A stretch of DNA of 64,000 nucleotides, taken from positions 49,267,493 through 49,331,492 of the forward strand of contig OX419759.1 in assembly GCA_948567375.1 (NCBI GenBank), written 5' to 3'. Below the pieces are notes generated by a model. That model was not told where the DNA came from and did no database searches. It saw only the letters and a program-made list of their open reading frames with translations. Positions 30,958 to 43,212 of this stretch are shown piece after piece. The stretch is from Lunularia cruciata (lineage: Eukaryota; Streptophyta; Marchantiopsida; Lunulariales; Lunulariaceae). The number at the start of each line of letters is the position of its first letter. The first letter of the stretch is position 1. A program made the translations under genes and the position numbers.

Positions 30958-32379
30958 CTAGAAACAAATGTGTTGACTTGCATCAACCTTGGTAGTCACT
31001 GGACGGATCTTCATCAAGCTAGAAGGTGTGAAGGGATGCTCACCATACATGAGGAAGAACGGAGTGACCTGGGTGGAGGCATTCACTGAATTGTTGTAAG
31101 CGAATTCCACCAACGGTAGTAGGGTGTCCCACCTCTCTTGCTCTTCTAAGGCAAAGCCGCGTAACATGTCTTCAATCGTGCGATTAGCCCGCTCTATTTG
31201 GCCATCTGTTTGTGGGTGGTAAGCTGTAGACATGGCCAACTTGGTTTTGAAGAAACCAAAGAGTGTTCGCCAAAACAAACTAGTGAATTGGGTGCCTCTA
31301 TCGGTGATGAGTACTCTAGACAAGCCATGGTGAGCAAAGACTACATCTAAGTATAGTTGAGCTAGTTGTGGAGCGGTCACCTCCTTGGTGGTAGGGCGGA
31401 CATGAATCATTTTGCTGAGCCGGTCCACAAAGACCACAATGGAGTCAAACCCTGAGGTGATCTTGGGTAATTCACAGATGAGATCCATACTCACTTGTTC
31501 CCAACGTTGGGTAGGAGTGGGAAGAGGTTGAAGGAGCCCTACAGGAGCTTGATTAGAAGCTTTGTTCTGTTGACAAAGTAGGCAGTTACGCACATAGTCC
31601 ATCACGTCGTTGCTCATCTTGGGCCAATAGTAATGGCGCTTGACTGCCTCCAAGGTCTTGTCCACTCCAACATGAGCTGCAATGGCCAAATCATGACATT
31701 CCGCTAGAATGGTGGTGCGTAATTCTGGGACATTTGGGATCCACAATCGACCCTCCCGAAAGGTGAGTCCTTGGGTGCTGGTGACACCTTTGGACGATTG
31801 CGCTTCTACAATTTGTGGATCAGTTTTTGTAGCAACTAGAATCTCTTGCCAAAATTCAGGGTTAATCTTAACCTCTGCCGCCAAGTTGTTGGCCATTGGC
31901 ATGTGGGTGAATGCATCTGCAAGTTGCTTCTTACCTTCCACATAGATGATTGTCATGTTGAAGCGTTGTCGCCACTCTGCCCACCAAATTTGGTGACGAG
32001 ATAGATCCTTCTGCGTATCGAGGTAGACTAGAGGTTTGTGGTCTGTCTCTACTACAAATGCCTTCTCGCCTAGGTAGTGCTTCCAATGCTTGGTTGCTAG
32101 AACGATGGCCAGCTCTTCTCGTTCAGTGGTGTGGTAGTTGTGCTCTGCCGGTAACAACTTTTGAGAGAAATATGCAATTGGATGCCATCCGTCATGCCAC
32201 TCTTGTTGTAGGACTGCTCCTATTGCTACGCCTGATGCATCCGTAGCTAACTTGATTGGACGTTTTGGGTCATACCACTTCAAGATTGGTGCATGTAGCA
32301 AGGTGGCCTTCAATTCTTGAAAGGCCAACTCTTGTGCAGTTCCCCATATCCACTTCTTCCCCTTGCCAAGTAGTGCCAT
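30958..32379 (-). pseudogene. pol: RNase H and integrase core of element B, open for 473 codons
   Basis: RNase H: LATDASGVAIGAVLQQ, TEREELAIVLATKHW, ETDHKPLVYL, KKQLADAFTH. Integrase: ECHDLAIAAHVGVDKTL and CLLCQQNK give an intact HHCC. The DDE residues are all present in SMDLICELP, LITDRGTQF and DGQIERANR. Positions that are stops in element A are sense codons here. The frame ends by a one-base shift at about 30978. It is the best-kept catalytic block of family 1 in the window, but upstream lesions prevent a complete Gag-Pol. Confidence 0.88.
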
Positions 32380-32385
32380 TAAAGG

Positions 32386-32608
32386 CTATGCAACCTTGGA
32401 GAAGTCCTTGACAAATCTACAATAGAATCCCGTCAATCCCAAGAAGCTCTTAAGTTGAGTCTGATCTTCTGGGGCACTCCATTTTTGAATGACCTCTATT
32501 TTATCTGTCAATACTTGAATGCCCTCTGCACTTACTCTATGCCCTAAGTAGTCTACTTCAGACTTGCCAAACTCACACTTTGAGATTTTGGCGTACAACT
32601 GATTCTGA
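32386..32608 (-). pseudogene. RT thumb remnant of element B
   Basis: YAKISKCEFGKSEVDYLGHR and FLGLTGFYCRFVKDF are intact; a TAG at 32386-32388 replaces a Q codon. The fragment starts directly at the deletion junction (about 32608-32616). Confidence 0.8.
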
Positions 32609-33017
32609 TTGATTCATGAGGTGATAGGCGATATGGGGCCTTACAAGGAGGTGTCTTCCTCGGGAGTGTCTCAATTTTGTGATCTACTCGCCTTTTAGGT
32701 GGTAATCCTGAGGGTAGATCATCGGGAAAGACATCTTGAAACTCATCCACTACATCCTTCAATTTCTCAGGAATTTGTCCAACGAGTTGTGCACTCTGGA
32801 CTTCTCTTATTAGACCCATAAAACATCTATCGGTCTTACAGACAGTTGTCGTCCCTACGACATATAGAGGCAGTTTCTGCTTGTGTGATTTTTCTTTAAC
32901 CCCAATGATTGACCATTGGTGAGTTCTCACTACTTTCTTCCTCCAATCCACCATTGGGTTGTATTGCTCCATCCATGGCATGCCTAAAATTGCATCATAA
33001 TGGGCTAATTGTATCAC
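32609..33017 (-). pseudogene. Protease end and RT N-terminus of element B, deletion junction
   Basis: The frame covers [38 protein letters not shown] and CKAPYRLSPHE, then switches abruptly to thumb sequence out of frame. Compared with element A (about 6873-7370), roughly 0.5 kb carrying the fingers and palm with FLDD is absent. The junction has 'atgaatcaatcagaatc' where the two sides meet. Confidence 0.85.
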
Positions 33018-33389
33018 TCGCCACTCAATTGCTTCCTGATATTCTCCTACAGAGAGGGTTACCCGTCTAGGTAATGATTCAATCCTCTATGTTTGCCCAT
33101 TTGGTAACTCTACTTCTTCACTTCCATCTCTCTCTAGATCCATTCCCAAGCTTATTGCAACAAAGCGAGACAAGAAATTCTCTGTTGCTCCCGGATCTAT
33201 TAATACTCTCACTTGATTACCTTCTACGATTCCATTCACAACAATCAATTGTGAGGTTGCCTTTCGGGATCTTTGCACATTATTCTTCTTCCTTCCCTCG
33301 CTTCTCTGCTTCCTTATTGAGCCAGTAAGGCCGCGAGGTACATTTACTTGCGATCTTCGTTTTCCGAAGTGGTTTCCACCTCCTCCTCT
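33018..33389 (-). pseudogene. Protease of element B
   Basis: Open in the -1 frame relative to gag from 33389, through SQLIVVNGIVEGNQVRVL and the active-site motif IDPGATENFLSRF. TAG at 33087-33089 replaces a GAG of element A. Overlaps gag by 46 nt, with GGAAAAC (minus strand) at 33359-33365. Confidence 0.78.
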
Positions 33390-34895
33390 TCAATGTGCCT
33401 CTCCATGTTGTTCAAAGATCGCCTGTACGAAAGCCGAGGGCCTCTAGGGAAACGAGTGCGACAATTGGTAGATATGTGCCCAATATGGCTACAATTGTAA
33501 CAACGGCGTTGTTCTCCTCGAGTCCCTTCTCCTCGTGGGACTCCATCTCTTTGTTCTTCTACCCATCCCCGCTCTCCTTGAAGCGGCCGTGCTCCTCGAT
33601 CCCGGAATCAAAGGTTGCCCAATTCCATTGGTACTGGTCCACCCATGTGTGGCATTTCTACCCGATAATGTTGAGGTGGAACTACTCCTTCACCTCCACC
33701 TAATGCTCCGGCTATTCTCTGTGCACAAGCAATAGCTTCAAATACCGTGCGAGGGTTTTGCACCATGACTTCTTGGCGAATCCGCTCTTTCAACCCTCGT
33801 TTGAAATTTTCGAGAGCCTCTGCTGGACTCATGTCGGTAATTGCGACTTGTAGATCCAGAAATGCCTCCACATACTCTTGTATGCTATTCTTCTGTCTCA
33901 ATCCCCATAGTCGGGTTTGAGCCATCTGCACAGAATCCACCGATTGGAAATTCTTGAGCAGTCCTTCTTGCATTGCTGTCCATGTGACCTCCCTTCTCTC
34001 TGCCAGCATGGATCGTTCCCAAGCATCATACCATGTGAGGGCTTTATCGGTCAAGTACCCACATGCAAACGCGCATGCAGCATGCTCTGTGATCTCTGTT
34101 GAGAACAATCAAAAATATTGATTCATTCTCGAGATCCAATTCTCCACTACTCCCATCGTACGTTGCCCCTTGTAAGGCTCGATGTTGTAGGTCTACTTCA
34201 TCCGGAGTAGCAATGTGGCTTCATTGTTGATAGAGTTCGTAGGCACGGGTGCCTCTCCAAGTAGTTCAGTCGTAGGTACTGGGTTTTGAGACGGCTCTTC
34301 TTCTTGCATGGCTTGATCTTTCCTGAGGATCTGCACTTGACTTTGCAATGTCTCCATGGTCATCTTAATCTCTCAAAATTCATTCAACATCCCTTGCATT
34401 CCTTGCACTAGCTCTTGCAACTGCGGATCCATGGTTCCTGCAACACCCAATTGCTAACGTCTACTTCAATACAGAGTCACTATAATCACTCTGGAAGGCG
34501 CACAAACTATCGGAACTACCATTGGGACCTCAAAAGCTATCACTCGTTGATAATACTCCTCACCAAAATTCCTAACCACAAAATCTCTAAACATCAATTT
34601 TGGCCTCACTACATAACGGATTTCTACTTGAGTGTTGAAAGGGAGAAGATTTGGGACATTCATATCCATATTATCATAATAGAATGTAGATCGTCAAATC
34701 CCACTCTCTATCATATATCACCACAGGTAGAATCATTGGGTTTGGTGAGTTCATCACTCTGTCCATGAATTCCGCACCAAAGTGATAAACTAGCGATACT
34801 CTCATCTGCTCACGCTGGATGTACATAACCTTGATGTGGAATGGGTTTGCGAATGGAAAGCTAGGTGCGGGAAATTGTCCCCCCGGTGCATCCAT
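33344..34895 (-). pseudogene. gag: gag of element B
   Basis: Same layout as in A: two homologous N-terminal segments (34895-34674 and, one frame over, 34669-34466), then MDPQLQELVQG from 34432, the capsid region (34108-33608: TWYDAWERSM, LLKNFQSV, MSPAEALENF), and a zinc knuckle CYNCSHIGHISTNC at 33461-33502. The end is TAA at 33344-33346. Stops after ILL, in the link before MDPQ, after MLNEF and after MELGNL are identical in kind and place to those of element A. A further TGA lies near 34107 (QYF*LFS). Confidence 0.82.
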
Positions 34896-35020
34896 CCCAT
34901 CCGCTCTCCAAAGTCCTTCCTAAGTCTAGCGATTACTCTATGTTCTCCACCTCAAATTACTCAATTTCAGTAGTTCGTGCTATTCCAAGAGGGGTGATCC
35001 ACTCTCTTGGACTAAAACAC

Positions 35021-35034
35021 TCGCTCTGATACCA
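35021..35034 (-). other. Primer-binding site of element B
   Basis: Minus strand ATGGTATCAGAGCG next to the 5' LTR: a perfect initiator tRNA-Met type site. Confidence 0.88.
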
Positions 35035-35035
35035 T

Positions 35036-35776
35036 TGTAATACTCCGAGGACAAGAGAAGAGAGAAAACACAGATTGCACAATCAAACATCCGATGCCCC
35101 AAGGGAGCACCTTCTCTTTATTATATAGACAAAGAGGATCTCCTCCAAGGAAGCTCCACCATAGGATTAGGGACACAGATAGGTGACATGTCAGCAAGCT
35201 CCACCCTTGGATTACTTACTTGGATGGGTGACCTGTCTGGTCTAGGTCCTATCTGGTTGGTCAAACGAGCTTTGATTGGAGGGAATCTTTTAGGGAATCT
35301 TCCTGTAGGAATCTCAGAATCACATGAGTAAGGTACCATTGGAAAACTCTCGACAAGACAAACAAGGGGGGAGGGAAGGCCAGCCTTTCCTCTGTTGGGG
35401 GGGGGGGATCGGCACAATTTCAAGGCCTAATTCATCCGTTTAGGCCTCCAAAATTGCCTTCAAAGATTTCAGGCATATTTTGGTTCCTACTCTATTAGTA
35501 GAAGTCCCCTTTTGGTGATACCTCTTTCTGATCTGTTTAGTCCATCATGTGAAACATCCTTCCAGATGTTACCAAACCAATTCTCACCTTTAAATCATAT
35601 GTCTAGCTATTGGTTCTAAGGTTCTCAAGTCTATTTCGGTTTCTGCCCTATTAGTAGAAGTACTCTTTTGGTGATACTTCTATCTGATCTATTTTGACCA
35701 TCATGTATAATATCATTCTAGATGTTACCAAACCAAATTTCATATCTAGATCATATGGCTAACCCTTGGTATTACA
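35036..35776 (-). repeat. 5' LTR of element B
   Basis: Plus-strand ends TGTAATACTCCGAGG and CTTGGTATTACA; very similar to 29651-30397. TATA site near 35122 and a G run near 35396-35407. Confidence 0.93.
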
Positions 35777-36108
35777 CCTCCAAAATTGCCTTCAAAGATT
35801 TCAAGCATATTTCAGTTCCTACTCTATTTGTAGAAGTCCCCTTTTGGTGATACCTCTTTCTGATCTGTTTAGTACATCATGTGTAACATCCTTCTAGATG
35901 TTACCAAACCAATTCTCACCTTTAAATCATATGTCTAGCTATTGGTTCTAAGGTTCTCAAGTCTATTTTGGTTTCTGCCCTATTAGTAGAAGTACTCTTT
36001 TGGTGATACTTCTATATTATCTATTTTGACCATCATGTATGACATTATACTAGATGTTACCAAACCAAATTTCACATCTAGATCATATGGCTAGCTCTTG
36101 GTATTACA
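35777..36108 (-). repeat. Half LTR, family 1
   Basis: Begins abruptly at CCTCCAAAATTGCC, internal to the family-1 LTR, and ends at the true terminus CTTGGTATTACA (36108). It abuts the 5' LTR of B with no spacer, so B or a recombination event cut an older LTR here. Confidence 0.85.
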
Positions 36109-36416
36109 CCCCCCTCTAAGGAAAAATATTATCTTCTCTCTCTAATTTCTTTCATCAAGAGCTTTCCAATAGCACCTTACCCATGTTGTTATGAGCTTCC
36201 TATAGGAATATTCCCCAAATATTCTCTCTAATAAAATTGTTTGACCAACCATATAGAACAAAGATTGACATGTCACCAATCCATGTATTTGATCCAAGGG
36301 TAGAGCTCACTTTGAGGGTATCTCCTTTGCTATATAATAAAGATAAGGTGCTCTTTTGAGACATCAAGGTATTGAGGGATGAAGCCTTGAGTTTCTCTTG
36401 TCATTGAAACATTACA
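36109..36416 (+). repeat. Diverged half LTR, family-1-like, plus orientation
   Basis: Opposite orientation to its neighbour. Matches the second half of the element A LTR: 'gagctttccaatagcacctta', 'ttcctataggaa', 'tgtttgaccaacca', 'gacatgtcacc', 'tatataataaagataaggtgctc', ending 'aacattaca'. Clearly older or from a subfamily. Confidence 0.7.
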
Positions 36417-36929
36417 CATCACAACATGCACTCTCACGGTTTGCTGGTCATCACTTCTTGCCTCACTAGAGAAAATTATAGGTAGTTGGGTTGGTCATCA
36501 CTCCAACCTCACTACTAATGTCATTGGGAAAATAATCTATATGTTACATAAGTGCTATTTAGTATGATAGGTAAACCAATCGAAATTTATGTAGATTTAG
36601 TTAAAATGCTAGTTGCAAGTAGTAACTTTTGGATTCCATAGGGAACTTTAGTATTTGCAAAATTAGGTTTATTACTTTGCATGTTGAGATTATCTATGGT
36701 ACCATATTTAGGAATCCAACAATGCTACCAAGGTGGATGGAGGGGTTTATGCTTTGTCTAGAATTCTCTCATGAGTAGAATATGAGTCGGATAGGTGTAC
36801 AATGAGCAGATAATTAGTTTTTCATTATCAATCATGGGGACTTCATGTTGGAGGCCTCTATAGAGAGGCTGATCTAGAATACCCAACAGTCAAAATGACA
36901 TGGATTGAGTGAAGGCACATGGGAATGCT
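36417..36929. other. No gene recognised
   Basis: AT-rich, with a direct repeat of 'ggtcatcactycyarcctcact' (about 36447 and 36493). Nothing coding. Confidence 0.35.
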
Positions 36930-38100
36930 ATGAATCTTGGGGCTGAGAGGACAAGAAGGAAAGGGTGCACATGGTGCAAAGGGAAAGGAAGAAGGGTTGT
37001 TGAGGTTTTGAAGGAAAGGAAAGGAGAAGAATTGAAGACATGAAGGGTGTTGTTGAGGTTTCAAAGGAAGTGAAAGGAGAAGAATTGAAGACATGAAGGT
37101 TTGTTGAGGTTACAAAGGAAGGGAAAGGAGAAGAATCAAAGATAGGAAGTGTGATAGAGAGAGATTGAAGGAAGAAACAAGAAAGAAGAGAATAATTAAA
37201 GACAAGAAAGGAAAGGAGAAGAATTGAAGACAGGAAGGGTTTATCAAGGATTGAAGGAAGAAACAAGAAAGGAGAAGAATTGAAGACATGAAGGGTTTAT
37301 GAGGGATCGAAGGAAGAAATAGGAAAGGAGAAGAATTGAAGATAAGAAGGGTTTATGAGGGATCGAAGGACAAAACAGGAAAGAAAAGGAAAGAATAATC
37401 AAAGATAGGAAGTGTGACCGAGAGAGATTGAAGGAAGAAACAAGAAAGGAGAGAATAATCAAAGATAAGAAAGGAAAGGAGAAGAATTGAAGATAGGAAG
37501 TGTGACAAAGAGGGATTAGAGGAAGAAACAAGAAAGGAAAAGAATTGAAGATAGGAAGTGTGATAGAGAGGGATTGAAGGAAGAAACAAGAAAGGAAAAG
37601 AATTGAAGATAGGAAGTGTGATAGAGAGGGATTGAAGGAAGAAACAAGAAAGGAGAAGAATTGAAGATAGGAAGGGTTTATGAAGGATTGAAGGAAGAAA
37701 CAAGAAAGGAGAAGAATTGAAGATAGGAAGGGTTTATGAAGGATTGAAGGAAGAAACAAGAAAGGAGAGAATAATTGAAGAAAGGAAGAAGGAAAATAGA
37801 GAGAAGGAATCAAAGGAGGGCTAGGACAAGAATCAAGGAAAGGTAGATAGCTTTGGGATAGGAATCAAAGGAAGGCAAAGAGAGGGAACGATAGGTAGGA
37901 AAGTAGGGGAAAGGATAGAAAGCAGAGAAGAATGGGGAAAAAGGAAACTAGTGACAAGAAGGTTTGAAGGAATCAAATAGGAAGTGGGAAAAAGATGGGT
38001 CATCTCAAAAAAATAGTAGGAGGTGGAAAAGATAGGACAGAGGTCAAAGACCATCAATAGAAGAAAAAGACAAGAGAGAGAGTTCAAAGAACATCGACAA
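36930..38100. repeat. Purine-rich minisatellite, 58-bp unit
   Basis: The plus strand is almost all A and G. The clearest units (about 37480-37760) are about 58 bp and contain 'ggattgaaggaagaaacaag', 'aaaggagaagaattgaagat' and 'aggaagtgtgat' or 'aggaagggtttat'. Order decays towards both ends into looser GA-rich sequence. The 189-residue minus-strand frame (FFLQSLINPSYLQF type) simply reflects the bias. Confidence 0.88.
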
Positions 38101-38865
38101 GATGTAGGATCAAGCTGAAGAATTTCCTATCATGTAAGGAAGGTTGGAGGGATGAATGGTGATTGAACTTCCTGTCAAATCCAGGTGCTCTTAGGACTAT
38201 TTTCTACAAGACAATTCTTTTTGTCTGGCTCATGATCACAATTGAATCTACTCTGAGGCTCACTGTTGAGAGTTATCCTATACTATTTTTGGGCAGATTA
38301 GGTGGCAAATGTATATTCATCATGAAAGGATTTGGATGTGGGGAATATATATAGAAATTGTGGTGAAGGAAGACATCTGTGAAAAATGAAATACTTGACA
38401 TTGCAATAAAAGATGTTAGTTGTGTGTGATAAGAGATTAAATAGAAGTGGATAATTGTTGTTGCTCAATTGACTATTTGCTTTACAGACCTTGATCAAAT
38501 TGAGGGTTTGAGTGCTAGTTTGATAATTCTTGGAGTTATTGGGAAAAACAATATCAGATCAATTGTTGGATAAAAATACCTAAAGAAGCCATTGTTAAAG
38601 TTATGCAATAACTGTAAGAAATTGGAGCACGTTGCATTAGTTGTTGCAGCCAAGAAGAAATAAAGGAAACTCAGCAATAGGTTCTTCATATAGGTTTGGT
38701 AGTCATTGAAAGTTCACAGTCCCATCTATTAGATTTTATTTGTACAGGTTTGGTAGTCATTGAAAGTTCACATTCCTATCTATCTATTAGAATTTATGCA
38801 TGCCACTCGTGCCATTGCAAATTGTAAAGTCTAGGTGTGAGCAGTTAGGTACTTAGTGCATTCTC
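38101..38865. other. No gene recognised
   Basis: AT-rich. 'caggtttggtagtcattgaaagttcacagtcccatctattag' recurs imperfectly about 50 bp on (38691 and 38744), a local tandem duplication. No protein family seen. Confidence 0.4.
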
Positions 38866-40398
38866 AAGACCATTCTCTTAGTGTCATGGGGAATACATCA
38901 CACTAAGAGCACACAAGAGCACCAATGCTCTAAAGTAAAGTCACCTCACACATGGTGCACAAATAGGAAGCAAAGAATGGAGAGGTCGCACAAGATGTCT
39001 AAAAAGAACCTTCCATCTCATAAATCAACACCAAACTGATTCTACCATCATTTTTCATCTGATATAATAGGAGTATCTACCAATTCCTAAGCTACCAAGA
39101 TCACCAAGGATGGGATCAAATTGTCTCTCCTAGCCAAAGTTACATGTGTATAAGTATTAGTCAACCAATCACTAAGACAAGTGAAGGTGGACAAGTTAGC
39201 AAGGACACCAATCTAGGAACCATAGATCTAGGGTTCAAACCCTACTACAAGAGTTCAAATCCTATAACTACTCTGCTCACCCATCTACAGATGGCTAGGC
39301 AGATTTTGGCAAATGATGACAAAAAACTCATCAAAATTGGCTAGCCTCACACCAAAAAGTTGGCTTGCTGGCCCTTATGGGCCTTTGTAGCCCACAACCT
39401 TATGTCTTGAAGCCTTGAGATACCAAAATTCAACCAAATGAGGCCTTTCTTCTTGTTACTTTTGAACCCTCTCCAAATCTTGCCAACCTTCACCAACTCA
39501 AGCATTAGCTAGGGCAATTCGGGTAACTTCCAACTTTGGACAATCTTGTTCAACTTGACATGCAAGTCTGGATAACCTCTACCAATCTAAGACACCTCTT
39601 CTATAGTTGGTTGACTGTAAGATCTTTTGCTAACTATCAACTTAGGGCAAATTGAGAAGATGAGATCTCCAAATCCCTAGTTCAAGGAGATAGGTTCCCA
39701 AATTTGCCGCTAATTTTGCTTCTCAAGTCTAATTAGCAACACCACTACCTCTAATTTCACTCTCTTACCCTCAAATTATCCACTAACTCAAAATTAACCT
39801 CAATTTGAGAAATTTGTGCAATGCTTTTGCACACCGTCTGCCTCACTACCAAATCTACATCAACTTGAATAGAGCTTTTGCACATGATCACCCATAGAGG
39901 AATCTAGGACCATAATCAAATGTACCAATAATCCACTAGGCGTGGAGATACCACTAACACTCTCAATTTCTACACATCAATTTCCTCTTGACTTTGTTTT
40001 CTTTGATGTAACTAGTTTATTCTTCCACTCAAATCACACTCAAATCAGATTTGTACTCAATTCTTCACTCAACAATCTACAAAAAATCATGCACTAAGTA
40101 CAATCAAGCAATACCCACTCTAGCTAAGAGACTCAAAGTGATGCTTGTTGGCCTCTATCCACCATAGCTAGGAGCTCAAAGGCTCAACATTAGAGAAGTG
40201 AACTCTTTGGAGTTGCACTAGGTGCAAATGTTGCAAATGGTGCAAATGATAGTGGATCCCACCATGTGATCAATAGCTCTAACATGAAATGTGGCCACCA
40301 TCAACTATTCCATGAGCAACTACCAAAATAACTATGATTGCTAACACTACCACTCTTGCATTCTAGCAAACTAGCTTTGGTGCTACAAATATTGTGAC
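38866..40398 (-). repeat. Long LTR-like repeat, family 4, inverted copy
   Basis: Reverse complement of about 1264-2640: shares 'agagcaccaatgctctaaag', 'gatgggatcaaattg', 'tctcctagccaaag', 'tcttcactcaacaa' and the start 'tgctacaaatattgtgac'. It is not followed by a recognisable Gag on either side. Confidence 0.6.
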
Positions 40399-41363
40399 AC
40401 TTTGATTGACATAGCATATATTTTTCCCTAACTAATAGAGGACACTATACTAGCTGATTTCCTTAAGGAAGATCACATAACTTTTGTCACATCAATTCTT
40501 GATCCATTTATTATAGTTTTGCTTCCTAGCTCTATTGATCCATCACCTCTATAGGATCATATCCTTCCACTTGTTCCCTTAGCACGTCCATACATTTTGC
40601 CTCATCAATAGCCCACATAGTCTTATTTGGATTGTCCATATGTTTGCCTTAACACAAGATAGTAGGAGATGTAGATGCTTTTGGATGAGAGCCATGCCAT
40701 TTCTCTTCCTACCAAACCTCTATACACTCCAATCTTATATAGTGTGACCTCACCAAACTCTTACTTATGGATATAATCTCTTAGTTTGGCATAAGAGAAT
40801 TTTCTTAATTTTTATGCATCCCCATAGGCTAGAATGAGTAAGGTCCAATGTAAGGAGAGACTTAATGAGATCCAAGAAGAAACATCTTTAACTTGGCAAA
40901 CTACTAAGATATCTCATACTAGTAAGAAGAGTATGGAGCCCACTAGGTATCATAGAGACATAAGGTTCTTGTATTCACATGCATAATCTAGGTAAGCAAG
41001 GAAGAAATGCTTGAATATAATAAGAGGATATATTTATGAGTAAGACTCTAAATAGATAAGCTTGGAGTGTAGAGAGAAAAGTCATAATAAGATTGTAGAA
41101 GGTGCATAAGATTGCATCTAAGATTGGTAGGTTTTTACAAGAGGATTGGTGCGCCATATAAGATGAGTATGCCATATAGGCCTAAGCTACAACCAGGAGT
41201 ATCAAGGAGTGTCCTTAATGCCAAACTCTATCTTTAGAGCATCATCATCTTTGTCATTCCTTGATGTTAGGCCAAGTAAGTGAGTAAACTTGCATCCAAA
41301 ACACTATCAACATCTAGAGTAGTCATTCTCTATTTATAATTATTTCATTTATAGAGTTTGTCT
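40399..41363. other. No gene recognised
   Basis: AT-rich sequence with many stops. Might be decayed retroelement internal DNA, but no motif is recognisable. Confidence 0.3.
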
Positions 41364-42055
41364 TGTGAGCCGGCCTGTCTCTCACTCTAGATGAACCTCT
41401 GATGGCTGTTATGGTAGCGCACCATGGACTAATAAGGCAAGGAATTACAATTGCATCATACTCCTCCAAGACTAACACTCCAAGAATCAAGACGTTGCTC
41501 ACTAGAGAACTCAATGAGAGAGAGATAGTTGCAAATCAAAGGATGATGAGTACCTCCTCACCCCTTGTTTATATACTTATGAAATAGTTATGCACCAAAG
41601 TTACTATTTATTGTAGTAACTCAAGTTACTAGGCTAAAAGTCAAGTAAAGTCAAAAAATATAAAGGAATATCTATCCACATGGGCATACTCCCCTAAGCA
41701 TGTGATCTTATCTTGACCCAACCATTAAGTCAAGGATTCCTTCACATTGGTATCCTTGGACTATAGAAGAAACCAAAACAAAAAAGGTTTGTGGGTTCAA
41801 GACTTTGTGGGTTCATTCTTTCCTCAAAGCCAAACACCTAGGAACAATACCAAATCAATACATTAGAATCCAAAATAGTGGTGCTCATCTTTTCCACTTC
41901 TTCCAAAGTAAGGCCACTTCTATTTTAGCTATGACTAACTTTAGCTAATCATGACTAATGTAGAAGCATACTTATCTCTATATAAATAACATCTCTCAAA
42001 TATTTATAATATCAAACTAAATATCACAATAACACATACATGCATAGGTGTTACA
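41364..42055 (-). mobile_element. Lone LTR, family 3
   Basis: Full-length minus-oriented LTR (plus-strand ends TGTGAGCCGGCCTG...ATAGGTGTTACA) with no internal region. Flanks TGTCT and ATCTC do not match, so target duplications are lost or it is the remnant of a rearranged element. Confidence 0.82.
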
Positions 42056-43164
42056 ATCTCCAATTACCTACTACTTATGATCTTCTTTTCTCTATGATTA
42101 TCATCTCAATTAGGAGCTATAGCTTATAGAGTCCTTCTTTGCTCATGCATTACTCCATTTTCTATGTTTCTTGCCATTGAAATTGGTTTTTGAGCATCTA
42201 TGCAATTATCTTTTACCAAGTATACCAGATTTTGGTTTCTCCTTTCTCTTTACCTTTTCTCAACACATTGCCTTTGGTCCAATGCGACCTAGAATTGCAT
42301 TCTTTTGGTGCTTTTTGTCTTCTTACTTTTGCATTTGATATTCAATGTTTGTCTCATTGCTATTGGGGATATTTTCCTACATTGGTCTCATATTTATTTT
42401 ATAGCTTCAACACTCCTTTTCATCTTCTTTGTCTCCATTTCCATATACCTTGATTATTCTTGGAGGTTGAAAGATGGTTATTATTAGCATTTGAGCTTCT
42501 TTGACGTGCGTCTTGATTGGATGGTTGTGCATGTCAATTCTCAAATGCATTTAGCATAATTTCTCATTTGTTATTCTGTATTCTTTGCTCAATAGAGGAT
42601 TAGATTCCTCCTTGATCCCATTTGCACATAATTTTTGTAGCATGGAGACATTTTTGTGTCTATAGCTACCATACTACCATAGAGATTTTATATAGTTAGC
42701 ATATGCCAAGAGCTCATGCCAAGAAGATCCCTTAGGTGGGCCTCTATTTACAAATAGGAGCTGACATTTCCATGATGCTCCTACCCTTACCTCAAATGAT
42801 ATTCACATATTAGGCTATTTGGAGGATGTAGTTAGAGCTTTGTATGGTCTTACACTTTGCTTACAGACCTTTGGTTTACAAGTACAAACTTGAAAATGCA
42901 AGGTTTAAACTCATAAGCAATCCCCACTCTCTTGGACTTCCGACCAAAGTTCTAGATTCTCATAGGAGATTTGAGGATTTTGTGCTCTCTATTGGGAGGG
43001 AATGATTTATGTAACCTCTTCATGTTAGACACCTTGATCTAGGCTACAACTCATGCTTATTTATTTGTTTTTTTACTCACATTTACAAAAAGTCTACTCC
43101 ATATTGACTAGATGCTATGTCTTTAGAGTTTGATGTGTACTTATCGACCCACAGATATACTTTT

Positions 43165-43212
<48 letters not shown>

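Larger units (their letters stand above)
29651..35776 (-). mobile_element. Element B: Ty3/gypsy chromovirus (family 1) lacking the RT core
   Basis: Minus-strand element with 3' LTR 29651-30397 and 5' LTR 35036-35776. It keeps a perfect initiator tRNA-Met primer site, gag, protease, the first part of RT, then a deletion of about 0.5 kb that removes the RT palm, followed by RNase H, integrase and chromodomain. The flanks do not match: CTACC on the left (element C) and CCTCC on the right (family-1 LTR fragment). It is colinear with element A and better preserved in pol. Confidence 0.93.

Noticed and set aside
37244-37813. 189-codon minus-strand frame rich in F, L and S
   Set aside because: It is the complement of a GA-rich tandem repeat; composition alone keeps stops away.
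39231-39262. tRNA T-arm-like words (GGTTCAAACCC, GTTCAAATCC)
   Set aside because: No acceptor, D or anticodon arms fit around them, and the same words recur in the family-4 repeat copy near 2109.
41402-41587. 61-codon frame repeated at 25743 and 41402
   Set aside because: It maps inside the family-3 LTRs.
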